From positions 868,001 to 932,000 of the forward strand of contig NZ_CP013444.1 in assembly GCF_001718835.1 (NCBI RefSeq): DNA of 64,000 bases, read 5' to 3'. Under the pieces are notes generated by a model that made no database searches, had not been told where the DNA came from, and saw only the letters and a list, made by a program, of their open reading frames with translations. Origin of the DNA: Burkholderia cepacia (GTDB lineage: Bacteria; Pseudomonadota; Gammaproteobacteria; Burkholderiales; Burkholderiaceae). The first letter of the stretch is position 1, and each line of letters opens with the position of its first letter. Position numbers and translations under genes: made by a program. This document shows, piece by piece, positions 7,412 to 16,674 of this stretch.

Positions 7412-7807
7412 TCAGTAGCGCAGGTTCAGCGACGGCAGGCGCGTGATCGGGATGCCCGCGTCGTGCGGCTTCGGCGACGTGTCGGGCGTCGAGCTCATCT
7501 GGTAGCGCGTGCCGAAGTTCGACTTCACGTCGATCTCGACCGGCTTGCCGCGATCGCGGTACTCGGTGACTTCGGTGCCGTTCTTGCTCTTTTCGTGGAA
7601 GCTCGGCGTGCGGCGGATGTCGGCGAAGTCGACTTTCGACGTGACTTCGGCGCCCGGCCGGTTGATCTTGCGGAGATCGGGCAGGCCGGCGGCCTCGTTG
7701 GCCTCGGCCCGTGCCTGCGCGTCGGCGTCAGGCGTGCCGCCGGCGGCGTAAGCGGCGCTGGCGGCGGCAAACGCGGCGGCAGCGACGACGAGAATGAGCG
7801 GCTTCAT
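7412..7807 (-). CDS. DUF2782-like exported protein
   Basis: A 131-residue protein with a signal peptide (MKPLILVVAAAAFAAASAAYA, cleavage near AYA-AG). A charged mature region follows, containing GTEVTEYRDRGKPVEIDV and NFGTRYQM, which resembles the short DUF2782 domain (a TV-EYR-NG---I-V-P pattern). It ends PITRLPSLNLRY. No catalytic motif is visible. It lies 111 bp upstream of thrB in the same orientation, a neighbourhood I associate with DUF2782 genes in beta-proteobacteria. Function unknown; periplasmic location is inferred from the leader. Confidence 0.75.
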   Translation of the reverse strand: MKPLILVVAAAAFAAASAAYAAGGTPDADAQARAEANEAAGLPDLRKINRPGAEVTSKVDFADIRRTPSFHEKSKNGTEVTEYRDRGKPVEIDVKSNFGTRYQMSSTPDTSPKPHDAGIPITRLPSLNLRY

Positions 7808-7946
7808 TGTGACTCTCCCAATTAACTGCTCAATTTTAGCAAATACTGCGCGCTGTCCGGCTGTCCGGCTGTCGGCTTGGCGGGGCGCGACCGTCTGCGC
7901 GACAAGGTTCCGTGGTAATGTCGTCGGATCAGACGAGGTGATGAAA

Positions 7947-9473
7947 ATGAAGAACGATTTGAGCCGCCGGCACCGTGTGCTGACGCCCGAGAGCCCGTCG
8001 GTCGAGGCTTTCGACGATCCGGTCGCCGCCGTCGCGCGGCTGTCCGCCATTTACGACACGAACACGGGCTTCCTGCGTGACGCGTTCGCGCGCTATCGCC
8101 GCCACGAACCGATCACCGAGCACGTGCGCGCGTGCTACCCGTTCGTGCGGATCCGCACCGATGTCAACACGCACGTCGATTCGCGCCGCTCGTACGGTTT
8201 CGTCGCGGGCCCCGGCGTGTTCGAGACGACGGTCACGCGCCCCGACCTCTTCGCGAACTACTATCGCGAGCAACTGCGCCTGCTGGCGAAGAACCACCAT
8301 GTGAAGATCGAGATCGGCGTGTCGTCGCAGCCGATTCCGATCCATTTCGCGTTTCCCGAAGGCATCCATCTCGAGGGCGAGCTCGACCGCGACCGCCTGC
8401 TCGCGATGCGCGACATCTTCGATACGCCCGACCTGTCGTATCTCGACGATCGCATCGTCAACGGCACGTTCGAGCCGGCGCCGGGCGAGCCGCATCCCCT
8501 CGCGCTGTTCACGGCCGCGCGCGTCGACTTCTCGCTGCACCGGTTGCGCCACTATACGGCGACGTCGCCCACGCATTTCCAGAACTACGTGCTCTACACG
8601 AACTACCAGTTCTACATCGACGAGTTCGTGAAGCTGGGCCGCACGGTGATGACGGAGAGCGACGATCCCGAGGTGCGCGCGTATCGCAGCCAGTACAGCT
8701 CGTTCGTCGAGCCGGGCGATGTCGTGACCTACAACGCGAACCTCGGCAGCGAGCCGGCCGAGGGCGCCGCGCCGCCGCGGCTGCCGCAGATGCCCGCGTA
8801 TCACCTGAAGCGCGCGGACGGCAGCGGGATCACGATGGTCAACATCGGCGTCGGTCCGTCGAACGCGAAGACGATCACCGATCACATCGCGGTGCTGCGT
8901 CCGCACGCGTGGGTGATGCTCGGTCATTGCGCGGGGCTGCGCAACACGCAGCGCCTCGGCGACTACGTGCTCGCACACGGTTACGTGCGCGAGGATCACG
9001 TGCTCGATGCCGACCTGCCGCTGTGGGTGCCGATTCCGGCGCTCGCCGAAGTGCAGCTCGCGCTCGAGCGCGGGGTGGCCGACGTCACGCAGCTCGACGG
9101 CGTCGAACTGAAGCGCGTGATGCGCACGGGCACCGTCGCGAGCGTCGACAACCGCAACTGGGAGCTGCGCGATCATCGCGAACCCGTGCAGCGCCTGTCG
9201 CAGAGCCGCGCGATCGCGCTCGACATGGAAAGCGCGACGATCGCCGCGAACGGCTTCCGCTTCCGCGTGCCGTACGGCACGCTGCTGTGCGTGTCGGACA
9301 AGCCGCTGCACGGCGAGCTCAAGTTGCCGGGCATGGCCGACACGTTCTATCGCGGGCAGGTCGACCAGCATCTGCAGATCGGCGTGAGGGCGATGGAAAT
9401 CCTGCGCACGAACGGGCTCGACAAGCTGCATAGCCGCAAGCTGCGCAGCTTTGCGGAAGTGGCGTTTCAGTAA
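7947..9473 (+). CDS. amn: AMP nucleosidase
   Basis: A 508-residue protein of AMP nucleosidase type: an N-terminal AMN-specific domain (YDTNTGFLRDAFARY, RIRTDVNTHVDSRRSYGFV) and a C-terminal nucleoside-phosphorylase-like domain (GVGPSNAKTITDHIAVLRPHAWVMLGHCAGLR; DMESATIAANGFRFRVPYGTLLCVSDKPLHGE). The enzyme hydrolyses AMP to adenine and ribose 5-phosphate in the cytoplasm. Two in-frame ATGs lie six bases apart (7941 and 7947). GAGG at 7935-7938 is correctly spaced only for the second, so I chose 7947. It is a single-gene unit followed by a strong hairpin terminator. It is divergent from the DUF2782-like gene, about 140 bp away. Confidence 0.93.
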   Translation: MKNDLSRRHRVLTPESPSVEAFDDPVAAVARLSAIYDTNTGFLRDAFARYRRHEPITEHVRACYPFVRIRTDVNTHVDSRRSYGFVAGPGVFETTVTRPDLFANYYREQLRLLAKNHHVKIEIGVSSQPIPIHFAFPEGIHLEGELDRDRLLAMRDIFDTPDLSYLDDRIVNGTFEPAPGEPHPLALFTAARVDFSLHRLRHYTATSPTHFQNYVLYTNYQFYIDEFVKLGRTVMTESDDPEVRAYRSQYSSFVEPGDVVTYNANLGSEPAEGAAPPRLPQMPAYHLKRADGSGITMVNIGVGPSNAKTITDHIAVLRPHAWVMLGHCAGLRNTQRLGDYVLAHGYVREDHVLDADLPLWVPIPALAEVQLALERGVADVTQLDGVELKRVMRTGTVASVDNRNWELRDHREPVQRLSQSRAIALDMESATIAANGFRFRVPYGTLLCVSDKPLHGELKLPGMADTFYRGQVDQHLQIGVRAMEILRTNGLDKLHSRKLRSFAEVAFQ

Positions 9474-9510
9474 CGGCGGACGCACCGGCATTCCGTCCGC
9501 GCAACGACGA

Positions 9511-9544
9511 AGGCCGCTCGCGAACCTCGGTTCGCGAGCGGCCT
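9511..9544. terminator. Hairpin terminator between amn and the small exported protein gene
   Basis: AGGCCGCTCGCGAACC pairs with GGTTCGCGAGCGGCCT around a short loop. It lies 38 bp after the amn stop and 49 bp beyond the convergent gene's stop, so it may serve both. The downstream T-tract is short (TTGTTG). Confidence 0.7.
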
Positions 9545-9592
9545 TGTTGCTGGAGCACCGGGCGCGCACGGCGCCCGGACGTCAACGGCGAC

Positions 9593-9883
9593 TCAGCACT
9601 CGCCCTTCTTCGCGTGCCCCGGCGGGCAGTGATAGCCGCCGTGGCCGCGATGGCGCTCGTGATCTTCCCACTCGCGGCGTTCCCAGTAGCGGTGGCCGTC
9701 CCAGTAGCGGTCGCCGTGCCAGCCGATCACGACCGCGGGCGCCGGCGCGACCACGACGGGCGCAGGGGCAACGACGACCGGTGCGGGCGTGCCGATGTTG
9801 ACGTCGACGTTGACGGCGTGGGCGAGGCCGGACAGCGAGATGCCGAGACCTGCGAGGGCGGCGGCGAGCAGCGAGCGTTTCAT
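9593..9883 (-). CDS. Small exported Pro/Val- and His/Tyr/Trp-rich protein, unknown function
   Basis: A 96-residue protein starting MKRSLLAAALAGLGISLSG with a signal peptide ending LAHA-VN. The mature part has a repeated Pro/Val/Ala block (PAPVVVAPAPVVVAPAP). An aromatic, charged segment follows (GDRYWDGHRYWERREWEDHERHRG), ending YHCPPGHAKKGEC with two cysteines. I recognise the style from many short exported Burkholderia proteins but cannot assign a function. The ATG at 9883 was chosen because it begins the signal peptide. It converges with amn. Confidence 0.75.
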   Translation of the reverse strand: MKRSLLAAALAGLGISLSGLAHAVNVDVNIGTPAPVVVAPAPVVVAPAPAVVIGWHGDRYWDGHRYWERREWEDHERHRGHGGYHCPPGHAKKGEC

Positions 9884-10267
9884 GTTGTTTTCCCGAATGG
9901 TGTGGAGATCGCGGGCGACGAAGCGGATCGCCGGAGGCAGCGGACCTGTTCCGCGCCGCAATGCGCACCGCTGGATCGCAGTGTGCCGTTGCACCGAGGG
10001 AAAAGCGAGCAGGTTCTGTTACCGCAGATTGACGGCGCGTCGCCGACGCGGGGCCGGGCGGGATCAGGTGATTTGACAATGGCGCGCGGCAACGCTGCAT
10101 TTGCTGTAGCGCAGCATGCGGCGAACGGCAGCCGGATTTGACGTTTTTGCGCCGAACGGCTTCGCGCGGCGTTACAAAATGACGCAAATCGCCCGCTGCC
10201 GGGCGCGGCGGGCAACCGCGCCGCGCGTGCCCGGCGAGCCCCGGTGGCGGGGCTCGGGCCGGGCGAT
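9884..10267. other. 384-bp intergenic region, no gene seen
   Basis: It lies between the start of the small exported protein gene and the stop of the LOG-family gene, both on the minus strand, so it should hold the promoter of the former and the terminator of the latter. CGAGCCCCG / CGGGGCTCG (10235-10256) forms a hairpin without a T-tract, suited to LOG termination. No convincing reading frame or known RNA was seen. Confidence 0.6.
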
Positions 10268-11026
10268 TTACAGGTAGAACATCCGGTCTTCTTCGGGGCG
10301 CGGCGGATGGCCATCGTCGTCCGAACCTTCTTCCTCGCCGCTGTCCTCGTAGAACGCGAGCACGGCGTCGAGCACCTGGTCGGGATCGTCGATCACCTGC
10401 ATCAGGTCCATGTCGTCCGGATTGATGAGGCCCATCGGGATCAGCTGGTCGCGGAACCACTGCAGCAGCCCCTTCCAGAATTCGCTGCCGACGAGGATGA
10501 TCGGCACGAGGCGCGACTTCTTCGTCTGGATCAGCGTGAGCACTTCCGACAGCTCGTCGAGCGTGCCGAAGCCGCCCGGCATCACGATCACCGCATCCGA
10601 ATTCTTCACGAACGTGACCTTGCGCGTGAAGAAGTGACGGAAGCGCAGCGAGATGTCCTGGTAGTGGTTGCCGGCCTGTTCGTGCGGCAGCTCGATGTTC
10701 AGGCCGACCGACGGCGCCTTGCCGGCGTGCGCGCCCTTGTTCGCGGCTTCCATGATGCCGGGGCCGCCGCCGGAGATCACGGCGAAGCCGGCGTCGGACA
10801 GCTTGCGTGCGATCTGCACGGCGAGCTTGTAGTGCGGCGTGTCGGGCTTGAGGCGGGCGGAACCGTAGATGCTGACGGCCGGGCGGATCTCCGACAGGTA
10901 CTCGGTCGCCTCGATAAACTCTGCCATAATCGTGAACATCTGCCACGATGCGCGCGCCTTCTTGGCCGTCGCGCGTTCTTGATCTGCGAGCGAACGCAGA
11001 CTCGGAATCACTTTTCTCTTGTTCAT
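10268..11026 (-). CDS. LOG-family protein (TIGR00730-type nucleoside monophosphate phosphoribohydrolase)
   Basis: A 252-residue Rossmann-fold protein with the two hallmark motifs: SGGGPGIMEAANKGA and PGGFGTLDELSEVL (the PGGxGTxxE active site). Family members release the base from AMP or cytokinin riboside monophosphates; in bacteria some make cytokinins, others probably act in purine housekeeping. The C-terminus has an acidic stretch (EDSGEEEGSDDDG) ahead of RPEEDRMFYL. Its start codon and that of divergent polA are separated by one base. Each promoter must therefore lie inside the other gene, or one of the starts is further in (a second Met follows at residue 30). Confidence 0.9.
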   Translation of the reverse strand: MNKRKVIPSLRSLADQERATAKKARASWQMFTIMAEFIEATEYLSEIRPAVSIYGSARLKPDTPHYKLAVQIARKLSDAGFAVISGGGPGIMEAANKGAHAGKAPSVGLNIELPHEQAGNHYQDISLRFRHFFTRKVTFVKNSDAVIVMPGGFGTLDELSEVLTLIQTKKSRLVPIILVGSEFWKGLLQWFRDQLIPMGLINPDDMDLMQVIDDPDQVLDAVLAFYEDSGEEEGSDDDGHPPRPEEDRMFYL

Positions 11027-11027
11027 A

Positions 11028-13781
11028 ATGCCTGAAGAACGAAATCTGGAAGGTAAGACCCTGCTATTGGTTGACGGTTCGAGCTATCTGTATCGGGCTT
11101 ACCATGCGATGCCTGATTTGCGTGGCCCTGGCGGGGAGCCGACCGGAGCGCTCTACGGAATCATCAACATGCTGCGCCGTATGCGCAAGGAAGTCAGTGC
11201 AGAGTATAGCGCTTGCGTGTTCGATGCAAAGGGCAAGACGTTCCGTGACGACCTTTATGCCGACTATAAGGCAAACCGTCCGTCGATGCCGCCCGACCTT
11301 GCATTGCAGGTCGAGCCGATCCACGGTGCCGTGCGAGCGCTCGGCTGGCCGCTGCTGATGGTCGAAGGCGTCGAGGCCGACGACGTGATCGGCACGCTCG
11401 CGCGCGAAGCCGAGCGGCACGGGATGAACGTGATCGTGTCGACGGGCGACAAGGATCTCGCACAGCTCGTGACCGACCGCGTCACGCTCGTCAACACGAT
11501 GACCAACGAGACGCTCGATCGCGACGGCGTGATCGCGAAGTTCGGCGTGCCGCCCGAGCGGATCATCGATTACCTCGCGCTGATCGGCGACACCGTCGAC
11601 AACGTGCCGGGCGTCGAGAAGTGCGGGCCGAAGACGGCCGTGAAATGGCTGGCCCAATACGACAGCCTCGACGGCGTGATCGAGCACGCGGGCGACATCA
11701 AGGGCGTGGTCGGCGACAACCTGCGCCGCGCGCTCGACTTCCTGCCGCTCGGCCGCAAGCTCGTGACCGTCGAGACGGCCTGCGATCTCGCGCCGCATCT
11801 CGAGTCGATCGAAGCGTCGTTGAAGACCGACGGCGAAGCCCGCGACCTGATGCGCGACATCTTCGCGCGCTACGGCTTCAAGACCTGGCTGCGCGAAGTC
11901 GACAGCGCGCCGGCGGAAGGCGGCGGCGCCGATGCGCCGGAAGGCGAGCCGGCGCCGGTGGTGGCGGCCGACATCGTCCGCGAATACGACACGATCCAGA
12001 CCTGGGCGCAATTCGACGCGTGGTTCGCGAAGATCGACACGGCTGCGCTGACCGCGTTCGACACCGAGACGACCTCGCTCGACCCGATGCTCGCACGGCT
12101 CGTCGGCCTGTCGTTCTCGGTCGAGCCGGGCAAGGCCGCGTACCTGCCGGTCGCGCACCGCGGTCCCGACATGCCCGAGCAGCTTCCACTCGACGAAGTG
12201 CTCGCGCGCCTGAAGCCGTGGCTCGAATCGGCCGATCGCAAGAAGGTCGGCCAGCACCTGAAATACGATGCGCAGGTGCTCGCGAACTACGACATCGAAC
12301 TGAACGGCATCGAGCACGACACGCTGCTCGAATCGTACGTGGTCGAATCGCACCGCACGCACGACATGGACAGCCTCGCGCTGCGTCATCTGGGCGTCAA
12401 GACGATCAAGTATGAAGACGTGGCCGGCAAGGGCGCGAAGCAGATCGGTTTCGACGAAGTGGCGCTTGCGGAGGCCGCCGCATACGCGGCCGAAGATGCG
12501 GACATCACGCTGCAGCTGCATCACGTGCTGTATCCGCAGGTTGCACGCGAACCGGGCCTCGAGCGCGTGTATCGCGAAATCGAAATGCCCGTGTCGCTCG
12601 TGCTGCGCAAGATGGAGCGCACGGGCGTGCTGATCGACGATGCGCGCCTGCAGGCGCAGAGCACCGAAATCGCGACGCGCCTGATCGAGCTCGAAGGGCA
12701 GGCGTACGAACTGGCCGGCGGCGAATTCAATCTCGGCTCGCCGAAACAGATCGGGCAGATCTTCTTCGAGAAGCTGCAACTGCCGGTCGTGAAAAAGACG
12801 CCGAGCGGCGCGCCGTCGACCGACGAGGAAGTGCTGCAGAAACTGGCCGAGGACTACCCGCTGCCGAAGCTGCTGCTCGAGCATCGCGGGCTGTCGAAGC
12901 TGAAGTCGACCTATACCGACAAGCTGCCGCGCATGGTGAACCCGTCAACGGGCCGCGTGCACACGAACTACGCGCAGGCCGTCGCGGTCACGGGCCGTCT
13001 CGCGTCGAACGATCCCAATCTTCAGAACATTCCGGTGCGCACGGCCGAAGGCCGGCGGATCCGCGAGGCGTTCATCGCATCGCCGGGCCATCGGATCGTG
13101 TCGGCCGATTATTCGCAGATCGAACTGCGGATCATGGCGCATATCTCGGGCGACGCTTCGCTGCTGCGCGCGTTCTCGCAGGGCGAGGACATTCACCGCG
13201 CAACGGCCGCCGAGGTGTTCGGCGTGACGCCGCTGGAGGTCAATTCCGACCAGCGCCGAATCGCGAAGGTGATCAACTTCGGGCTCATCTACGGGATGAG
13301 CGCGTTCGGGCTCGCGTCGAACCTCGGCATTACGCGCGATGCGGCGAAGCTCTATATCGACCGGTATTTCGCCCGTTATCCGGGCGTCGCGCAGTACATG
13401 GAAGACACGCGCTCGGTGGCGAAGGAGAAGGGCTACGTCGAAACCGTTTTCGGTCGCCGCCTGTGGTTGCCCGAGATCAACGGCGGCAACGGGCCGCGTC
13501 GCCAGGCAGCCGAGCGGGCGGCGATCAATGCGCCGATGCAGGGCACGGCGGCCGACCTGATCAAGCTGTCGATGATCGCGGTGGACGACTGGCTCACGCG
13601 CGACAAGCTGGCGTCGCGGATGATCATGCAGGTACACGATGAACTGGTGCTCGAGGTACCCGACGGCGAGCTGTCGCTGGTGCGCGAGAAACTGCCGGAA
13701 ATGATGTGCGGCGTGGCGAAGCTCAAGGTGCCGCTCGTCGCCGAAGTGGGTGCCGGCGCGAACTGGGAAGAGGCACACTGA
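11028..13781 (+). CDS. polA: DNA polymerase I
   Basis: A 917-residue protein with all three Pol I domains. The 5'-3' exonuclease comes first (LLLVDGSSYLYRAYHAM; VEADDVIGTLA; STGDKDLAQLV). The 3'-5' proofreading domain keeps its carboxylates (FDTETTSLDP near residue 345, GQHLKYDAQ, YAAEDADIT). The polymerase domain has motif A (DYSQIELRI, near 694), the O-helix RRIAKVINFGLIYGMSAFGL, and motif C (VHDELVLE, near 869). It fills gaps and removes RNA primers in replication and repair. I chose the ATG at 11028 over an upstream TTG because it gives the usual N-terminus (MPEERNLEGKTLLLVDG). Confidence 0.98.
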   Translation: MPEERNLEGKTLLLVDGSSYLYRAYHAMPDLRGPGGEPTGALYGIINMLRRMRKEVSAEYSACVFDAKGKTFRDDLYADYKANRPSMPPDLALQVEPIHGAVRALGWPLLMVEGVEADDVIGTLAREAERHGMNVIVSTGDKDLAQLVTDRVTLVNTMTNETLDRDGVIAKFGVPPERIIDYLALIGDTVDNVPGVEKCGPKTAVKWLAQYDSLDGVIEHAGDIKGVVGDNLRRALDFLPLGRKLVTVETACDLAPHLESIEASLKTDGEARDLMRDIFARYGFKTWLREVDSAPAEGGGADAPEGEPAPVVAADIVREYDTIQTWAQFDAWFAKIDTAALTAFDTETTSLDPMLARLVGLSFSVEPGKAAYLPVAHRGPDMPEQLPLDEVLARLKPWLESADRKKVGQHLKYDAQVLANYDIELNGIEHDTLLESYVVESHRTHDMDSLALRHLGVKTIKYEDVAGKGAKQIGFDEVALAEAAAYAAEDADITLQLHHVLYPQVAREPGLERVYREIEMPVSLVLRKMERTGVLIDDARLQAQSTEIATRLIELEGQAYELAGGEFNLGSPKQIGQIFFEKLQLPVVKKTPSGAPSTDEEVLQKLAEDYPLPKLLLEHRGLSKLKSTYTDKLPRMVNPSTGRVHTNYAQAVAVTGRLASNDPNLQNIPVRTAEGRRIREAFIASPGHRIVSADYSQIELRIMAHISGDASLLRAFSQGEDIHRATAAEVFGVTPLEVNSDQRRIAKVINFGLIYGMSAFGLASNLGITRDAAKLYIDRYFARYPGVAQYMEDTRSVAKEKGYVETVFGRRLWLPEINGGNGPRRQAAERAAINAPMQGTAADLIKLSMIAVDDWLTRDKLASRMIMQVHDELVLEVPDGELSLVREKLPEMMCGVAKLKVPLVAEVGAGANWEEAH

Positions 13782-14058
13782 CCGGCGCCGCTACGCGCCC
13801 CCTGTGACCTGCGACATATTGTTGCAGAGGCGTCACTTCTTGAAACTGTTTGCTTGTGGTCAACGCGCAAGCTCCCGGACAATGCATGTCAGGCATCGCC
13901 TGACGGCGAAGCGCGGCGCGCTTCGTGCGCCGGGAGCGGGCGCGCGGATGTGGTTCGAACTGCACATCGATGATGTCCGAACTGGTTCGCCACGGAGCCG
14001 CCCAGCCGCGATCGGTATCGCGCGGCCGCGGCCGGTTTTGAACAGCAAGGGGGAACAG

Positions 14059-15405
14059 ATGCATCGGATCATCATCGTAGGCGGAGGCGCGGGCGGCCTG
14101 GAACTGGCGACGCGGCTCGGCGACCGTTACGGCGCGCGCGGCAATCGTCCCGCGCGTGCGCTTGTCACGCTCGTCGACCGCAATCCGACCCACATCTGGA
14201 AACCGCTGCTGCATGAGGTCGCGGCCGGCAGCATGGATCCGTTCACGCAGGAGCTCGAATATGCGGCGCAGGCGCGCTGGCATGGTTTCGAATTCCAGCA
14301 GGGCGAGCTGACCGGGCTCGACCGCGCGGCGAAACGCCTGACGCTGTCACCCATCAACGACAGCGACGGCGAGGAACTGCTGCCGGCGCGCGAGCTGGAA
14401 TATGACACGCTCGTGATCGCGATCGGCAGCACGACCCACTTCTTCGGCGTGCAGGGCGCATCGGAAAACGCGATCGCGCTCGATACGGTCGGCGAGGCCG
14501 AGCGTTTCCGCAAGCGGCTGATCGCCGCGTGCATGCGCGCCGAGCATCAGAATCCCGCGCCGGTGGAGGTGTCGGGCGACCCGTCGGCGCCGGCCGAGCC
14601 GCGCATCCAGGTCGTGATCGTCGGTGGCGGCGCGACGGGCGTCGAGTTGTCCGCCGAGTTGCGCAACACCGCGCAGGTGTTGTCGGCCTACGGGCTGCAC
14701 AAGCTCGACCCGCGGCACGACGTCGGCATCGTGCTGATCGAATCGGGGCCGCGGATACTCCCGGCGTTGCCGGAGCGCGTGTCGTCGGCGACGGCCGACC
14801 TGCTCGAAAAGATCGGCGTGCGGCTGATGTTGAGCGAGCGCGTGACCGAAGTCGCGCCGGGCGTCGTGCGCACTGCAAGCGGCAAGATGGTGCGGGCCGA
14901 CCTGACGGTCTGGGCCGCGGGCATCAAGGCGCCGTCCGTGCTCGCCAGCCTCGATGGCCTCCAGGTCAACAAGCTCGGCCAGCTTGACGTGCGCCGCACG
15001 CTGCAGACCTTTACCGACGACAACGTGTTCGCGCTCGGCGATTGTGCGGCATGCGCATGGCCCGGCAACGAGCGCAACGTGCCGCCGCGCGCGCAGGCTG
15101 CTCACCAGCAGGCGAGCTTCCTGCTGAAGGCGATCGGCTGTCGGCTCGACGGGCGCCCGCTGCCCGAATTCACCTATCGCGACCTGGGCTCGCTCGTGTC
15201 GCTCGGCCATTTCAGCGCGGTCGGCAACCTGATGGGCGGGCTGATCGGCGGCAACATGCTGATCGAGGGGCTGTTCGCGCGCTTCATGTACATGTCGCTG
15301 TACCGGATGCACATCGCCGCGCTGCACGGCTATCCGCGCATGATGCTCGACACGGTTGCGCACTGGCTGCGGCGCACGACGCTGCCGCGCGTCAAGTTGC
15401 ACTGA
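14059..15405 (+). CDS. ndh: Type II NADH:quinone oxidoreductase (NDH-2-like)
   Basis: A 448-residue FAD-dependent oxidoreductase. HRIIIVGGGAGGLELATRLG near the N-terminus binds FAD, VVIVGGGATGVELSAELR in the middle binds NAD(P)H, and VFALGDCAAC near residue 330 is the second FAD contact. The C-terminus has hydrophobic/amphipathic stretches (LMGGLIGGNMLIEGLFARFMY) that would anchor it to the inner face of the membrane. It passes electrons from NADH to quinone without pumping protons. The ATG at 14059 follows AAGGGGGAAC. Single gene, 277 bp after polA, with no partner in an operon. Confidence 0.9.
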   Translation: MHRIIIVGGGAGGLELATRLGDRYGARGNRPARALVTLVDRNPTHIWKPLLHEVAAGSMDPFTQELEYAAQARWHGFEFQQGELTGLDRAAKRLTLSPINDSDGEELLPARELEYDTLVIAIGSTTHFFGVQGASENAIALDTVGEAERFRKRLIAACMRAEHQNPAPVEVSGDPSAPAEPRIQVVIVGGGATGVELSAELRNTAQVLSAYGLHKLDPRHDVGIVLIESGPRILPALPERVSSATADLLEKIGVRLMLSERVTEVAPGVVRTASGKMVRADLTVWAAGIKAPSVLASLDGLQVNKLGQLDVRRTLQTFTDDNVFALGDCAACAWPGNERNVPPRAQAAHQQASFLLKAIGCRLDGRPLPEFTYRDLGSLVSLGHFSAVGNLMGGLIGGNMLIEGLFARFMYMSLYRMHIAALHGYPRMMLDTVAHWLRRTTLPRVKLH

Positions 15406-15744
15406 CGACGGCGTGATGCGGTCCTGGCGGGCGGGGAATGCGCGACGAGCGGATTCCCCGCCCGTCGCCGTTTGGGGGCGTACGCGCGCAGCCGGCTTCA
15501 GTCGTTCCGGCGACGCGTGCCGAGTGCGTCGAGCCTGATCGGGCGACACGTCGATTGCGCGTATCGAGATGGTCTCTTGCGCTCGGACAGTTGACGTGAC
15601 AACGGATTATTGGGCATCTTGTCCGGGTTTCCGTTTGCGGCGTGTGCCAACAACCGCAGCGCCCGCGTCGTGGGCCGGCGCGATGCCCCGTCATGTCGAA
15701 GCCGTCGTCGGCGTGACGGCGGCGCCCAATCGAGGAGTGCATTC
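15406..15744. other. 339-bp intergenic region with a ndh-distal hairpin
   Basis: GGGCGGGGAAT (15429-15439) pairs with ATTCCCCGCCC (15453-15463), a likely transcription stop for ndh with only a weak T-tract. The remainder should hold the promoter of the hydrolase at 15745. No convincing gene was seen. Confidence 0.6.
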
Positions 15745-16620
15745 ATGTTGAAACCCGAAGTCGACAGCCTGGTTCCCCACGTTCCGTTTTCGCGCCGCAA
15801 GTTCATGCAGGCCGCGCTGGGCGGTGCCTTCGCAGCGGCGGTGCTGCCCGTGTCGGCGCAGACGGTCACCACCGACAGCGAAGGGCTGGACGTCGACACC
15901 GTCGAGATCCGCTCGGGAGACGCGAGCGTGCCCGCGTATCGCGCGCAGCCGAAGGACAAGACGAACCTGCCGGTCGTCATCGTGATTCACGAGATTTTCG
16001 GCGTGCACGCGCACATCGCCGACGTCTGCCGCCGCTTCGCGAAGCTCGGTTATCTCGCCATCGCGCCCGACCTGTTCGCACGGCAGGGCAATGCGGCGAA
16101 GTATCCGACGATCAAGGATCTGTCCGAGCACATCGTCAGCAAGGTACCGGACCGGCAGGTGACCGAGGATCTCGATGCGACCGTCGCGTGGGCCGGCAAG
16201 AACGGCGGCGACCTGTCGCGTCTCGGTGTGGCCGGGTTCTGCTGGGGCGGCCGTCAGAGCTGGCTGTATGCCGAGCACAACCCGCACGTGCGCGCGGCCG
16301 TTGCATGGTACGGGTTCGTCGAAGGCAAGACCGACGAGATGACGCCGTTCAACCCGGTCGATCATGCGTCGTTGCTGAAGGTGCCCGTGCTCGGGCTCTA
16401 TGGCGAGAAGGACGCGAACATTACGCAGGCATCGCTCGCCGACATGCGCAAGGCGATCCAGGCGAGCGATTCGAAGCTCGCGCGCGAATCGGAGATCGTC
16501 GTGTATCCGGATGCCGGCCATGCGTTCTTTGCCGATTACCGGCCGAGCTATGTGAAGGCCGATGCGGAGGAGAGCTGGAAGCGCGCGATCGCGTGGTTCC
16601 ACAAGTACGGCGTGATGTAA
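15745..16620 (+). CDS. Dienelactone hydrolase family protein, Tat-type leader
   Basis: A 291-residue alpha/beta hydrolase. The ATG at 15745 follows GAGGAG and opens a long N-region with a twin-arginine motif (SRRKFMQAALGGAF) and hydrophobic core ending VSAQT, so export by the Tat system is likely. The dienelactone hydrolase signature is clear: VVIVIHEIFGVHAHI, the Cys nucleophile in GFCWGGRQSW, GLYGEKDANIT with the Asp, and YPDAGHAFFADYRPSY with the His. The family hydrolyses dienelactones or other esters; here the periplasmic substrate is unknown. It converges on the sulfurtransferase gene across a GC-rich hairpin (16627-16648). Confidence 0.9.
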   Translation: MLKPEVDSLVPHVPFSRRKFMQAALGGAFAAAVLPVSAQTVTTDSEGLDVDTVEIRSGDASVPAYRAQPKDKTNLPVVIVIHEIFGVHAHIADVCRRFAKLGYLAIAPDLFARQGNAAKYPTIKDLSEHIVSKVPDRQVTEDLDATVAWAGKNGGDLSRLGVAGFCWGGRQSWLYAEHNPHVRAAVAWYGFVEGKTDEMTPFNPVDHASLLKVPVLGLYGEKDANITQASLADMRKAIQASDSKLARESEIVVYPDAGHAFFADYRPSYVKADAEESWKRAIAWFHKYGVM

Positions 16621-16674
16621 ACGAAACGCGGCGGCCGGGGCCGCCGCGTCGTCGACGTGCGTCCGTCGGATGGC

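Noticed and set aside
11064..12884. 606-codon frame antisense to polA
   Set aside because: Shadow frame caused by GC-rich codon positions; polA itself has complete domains.
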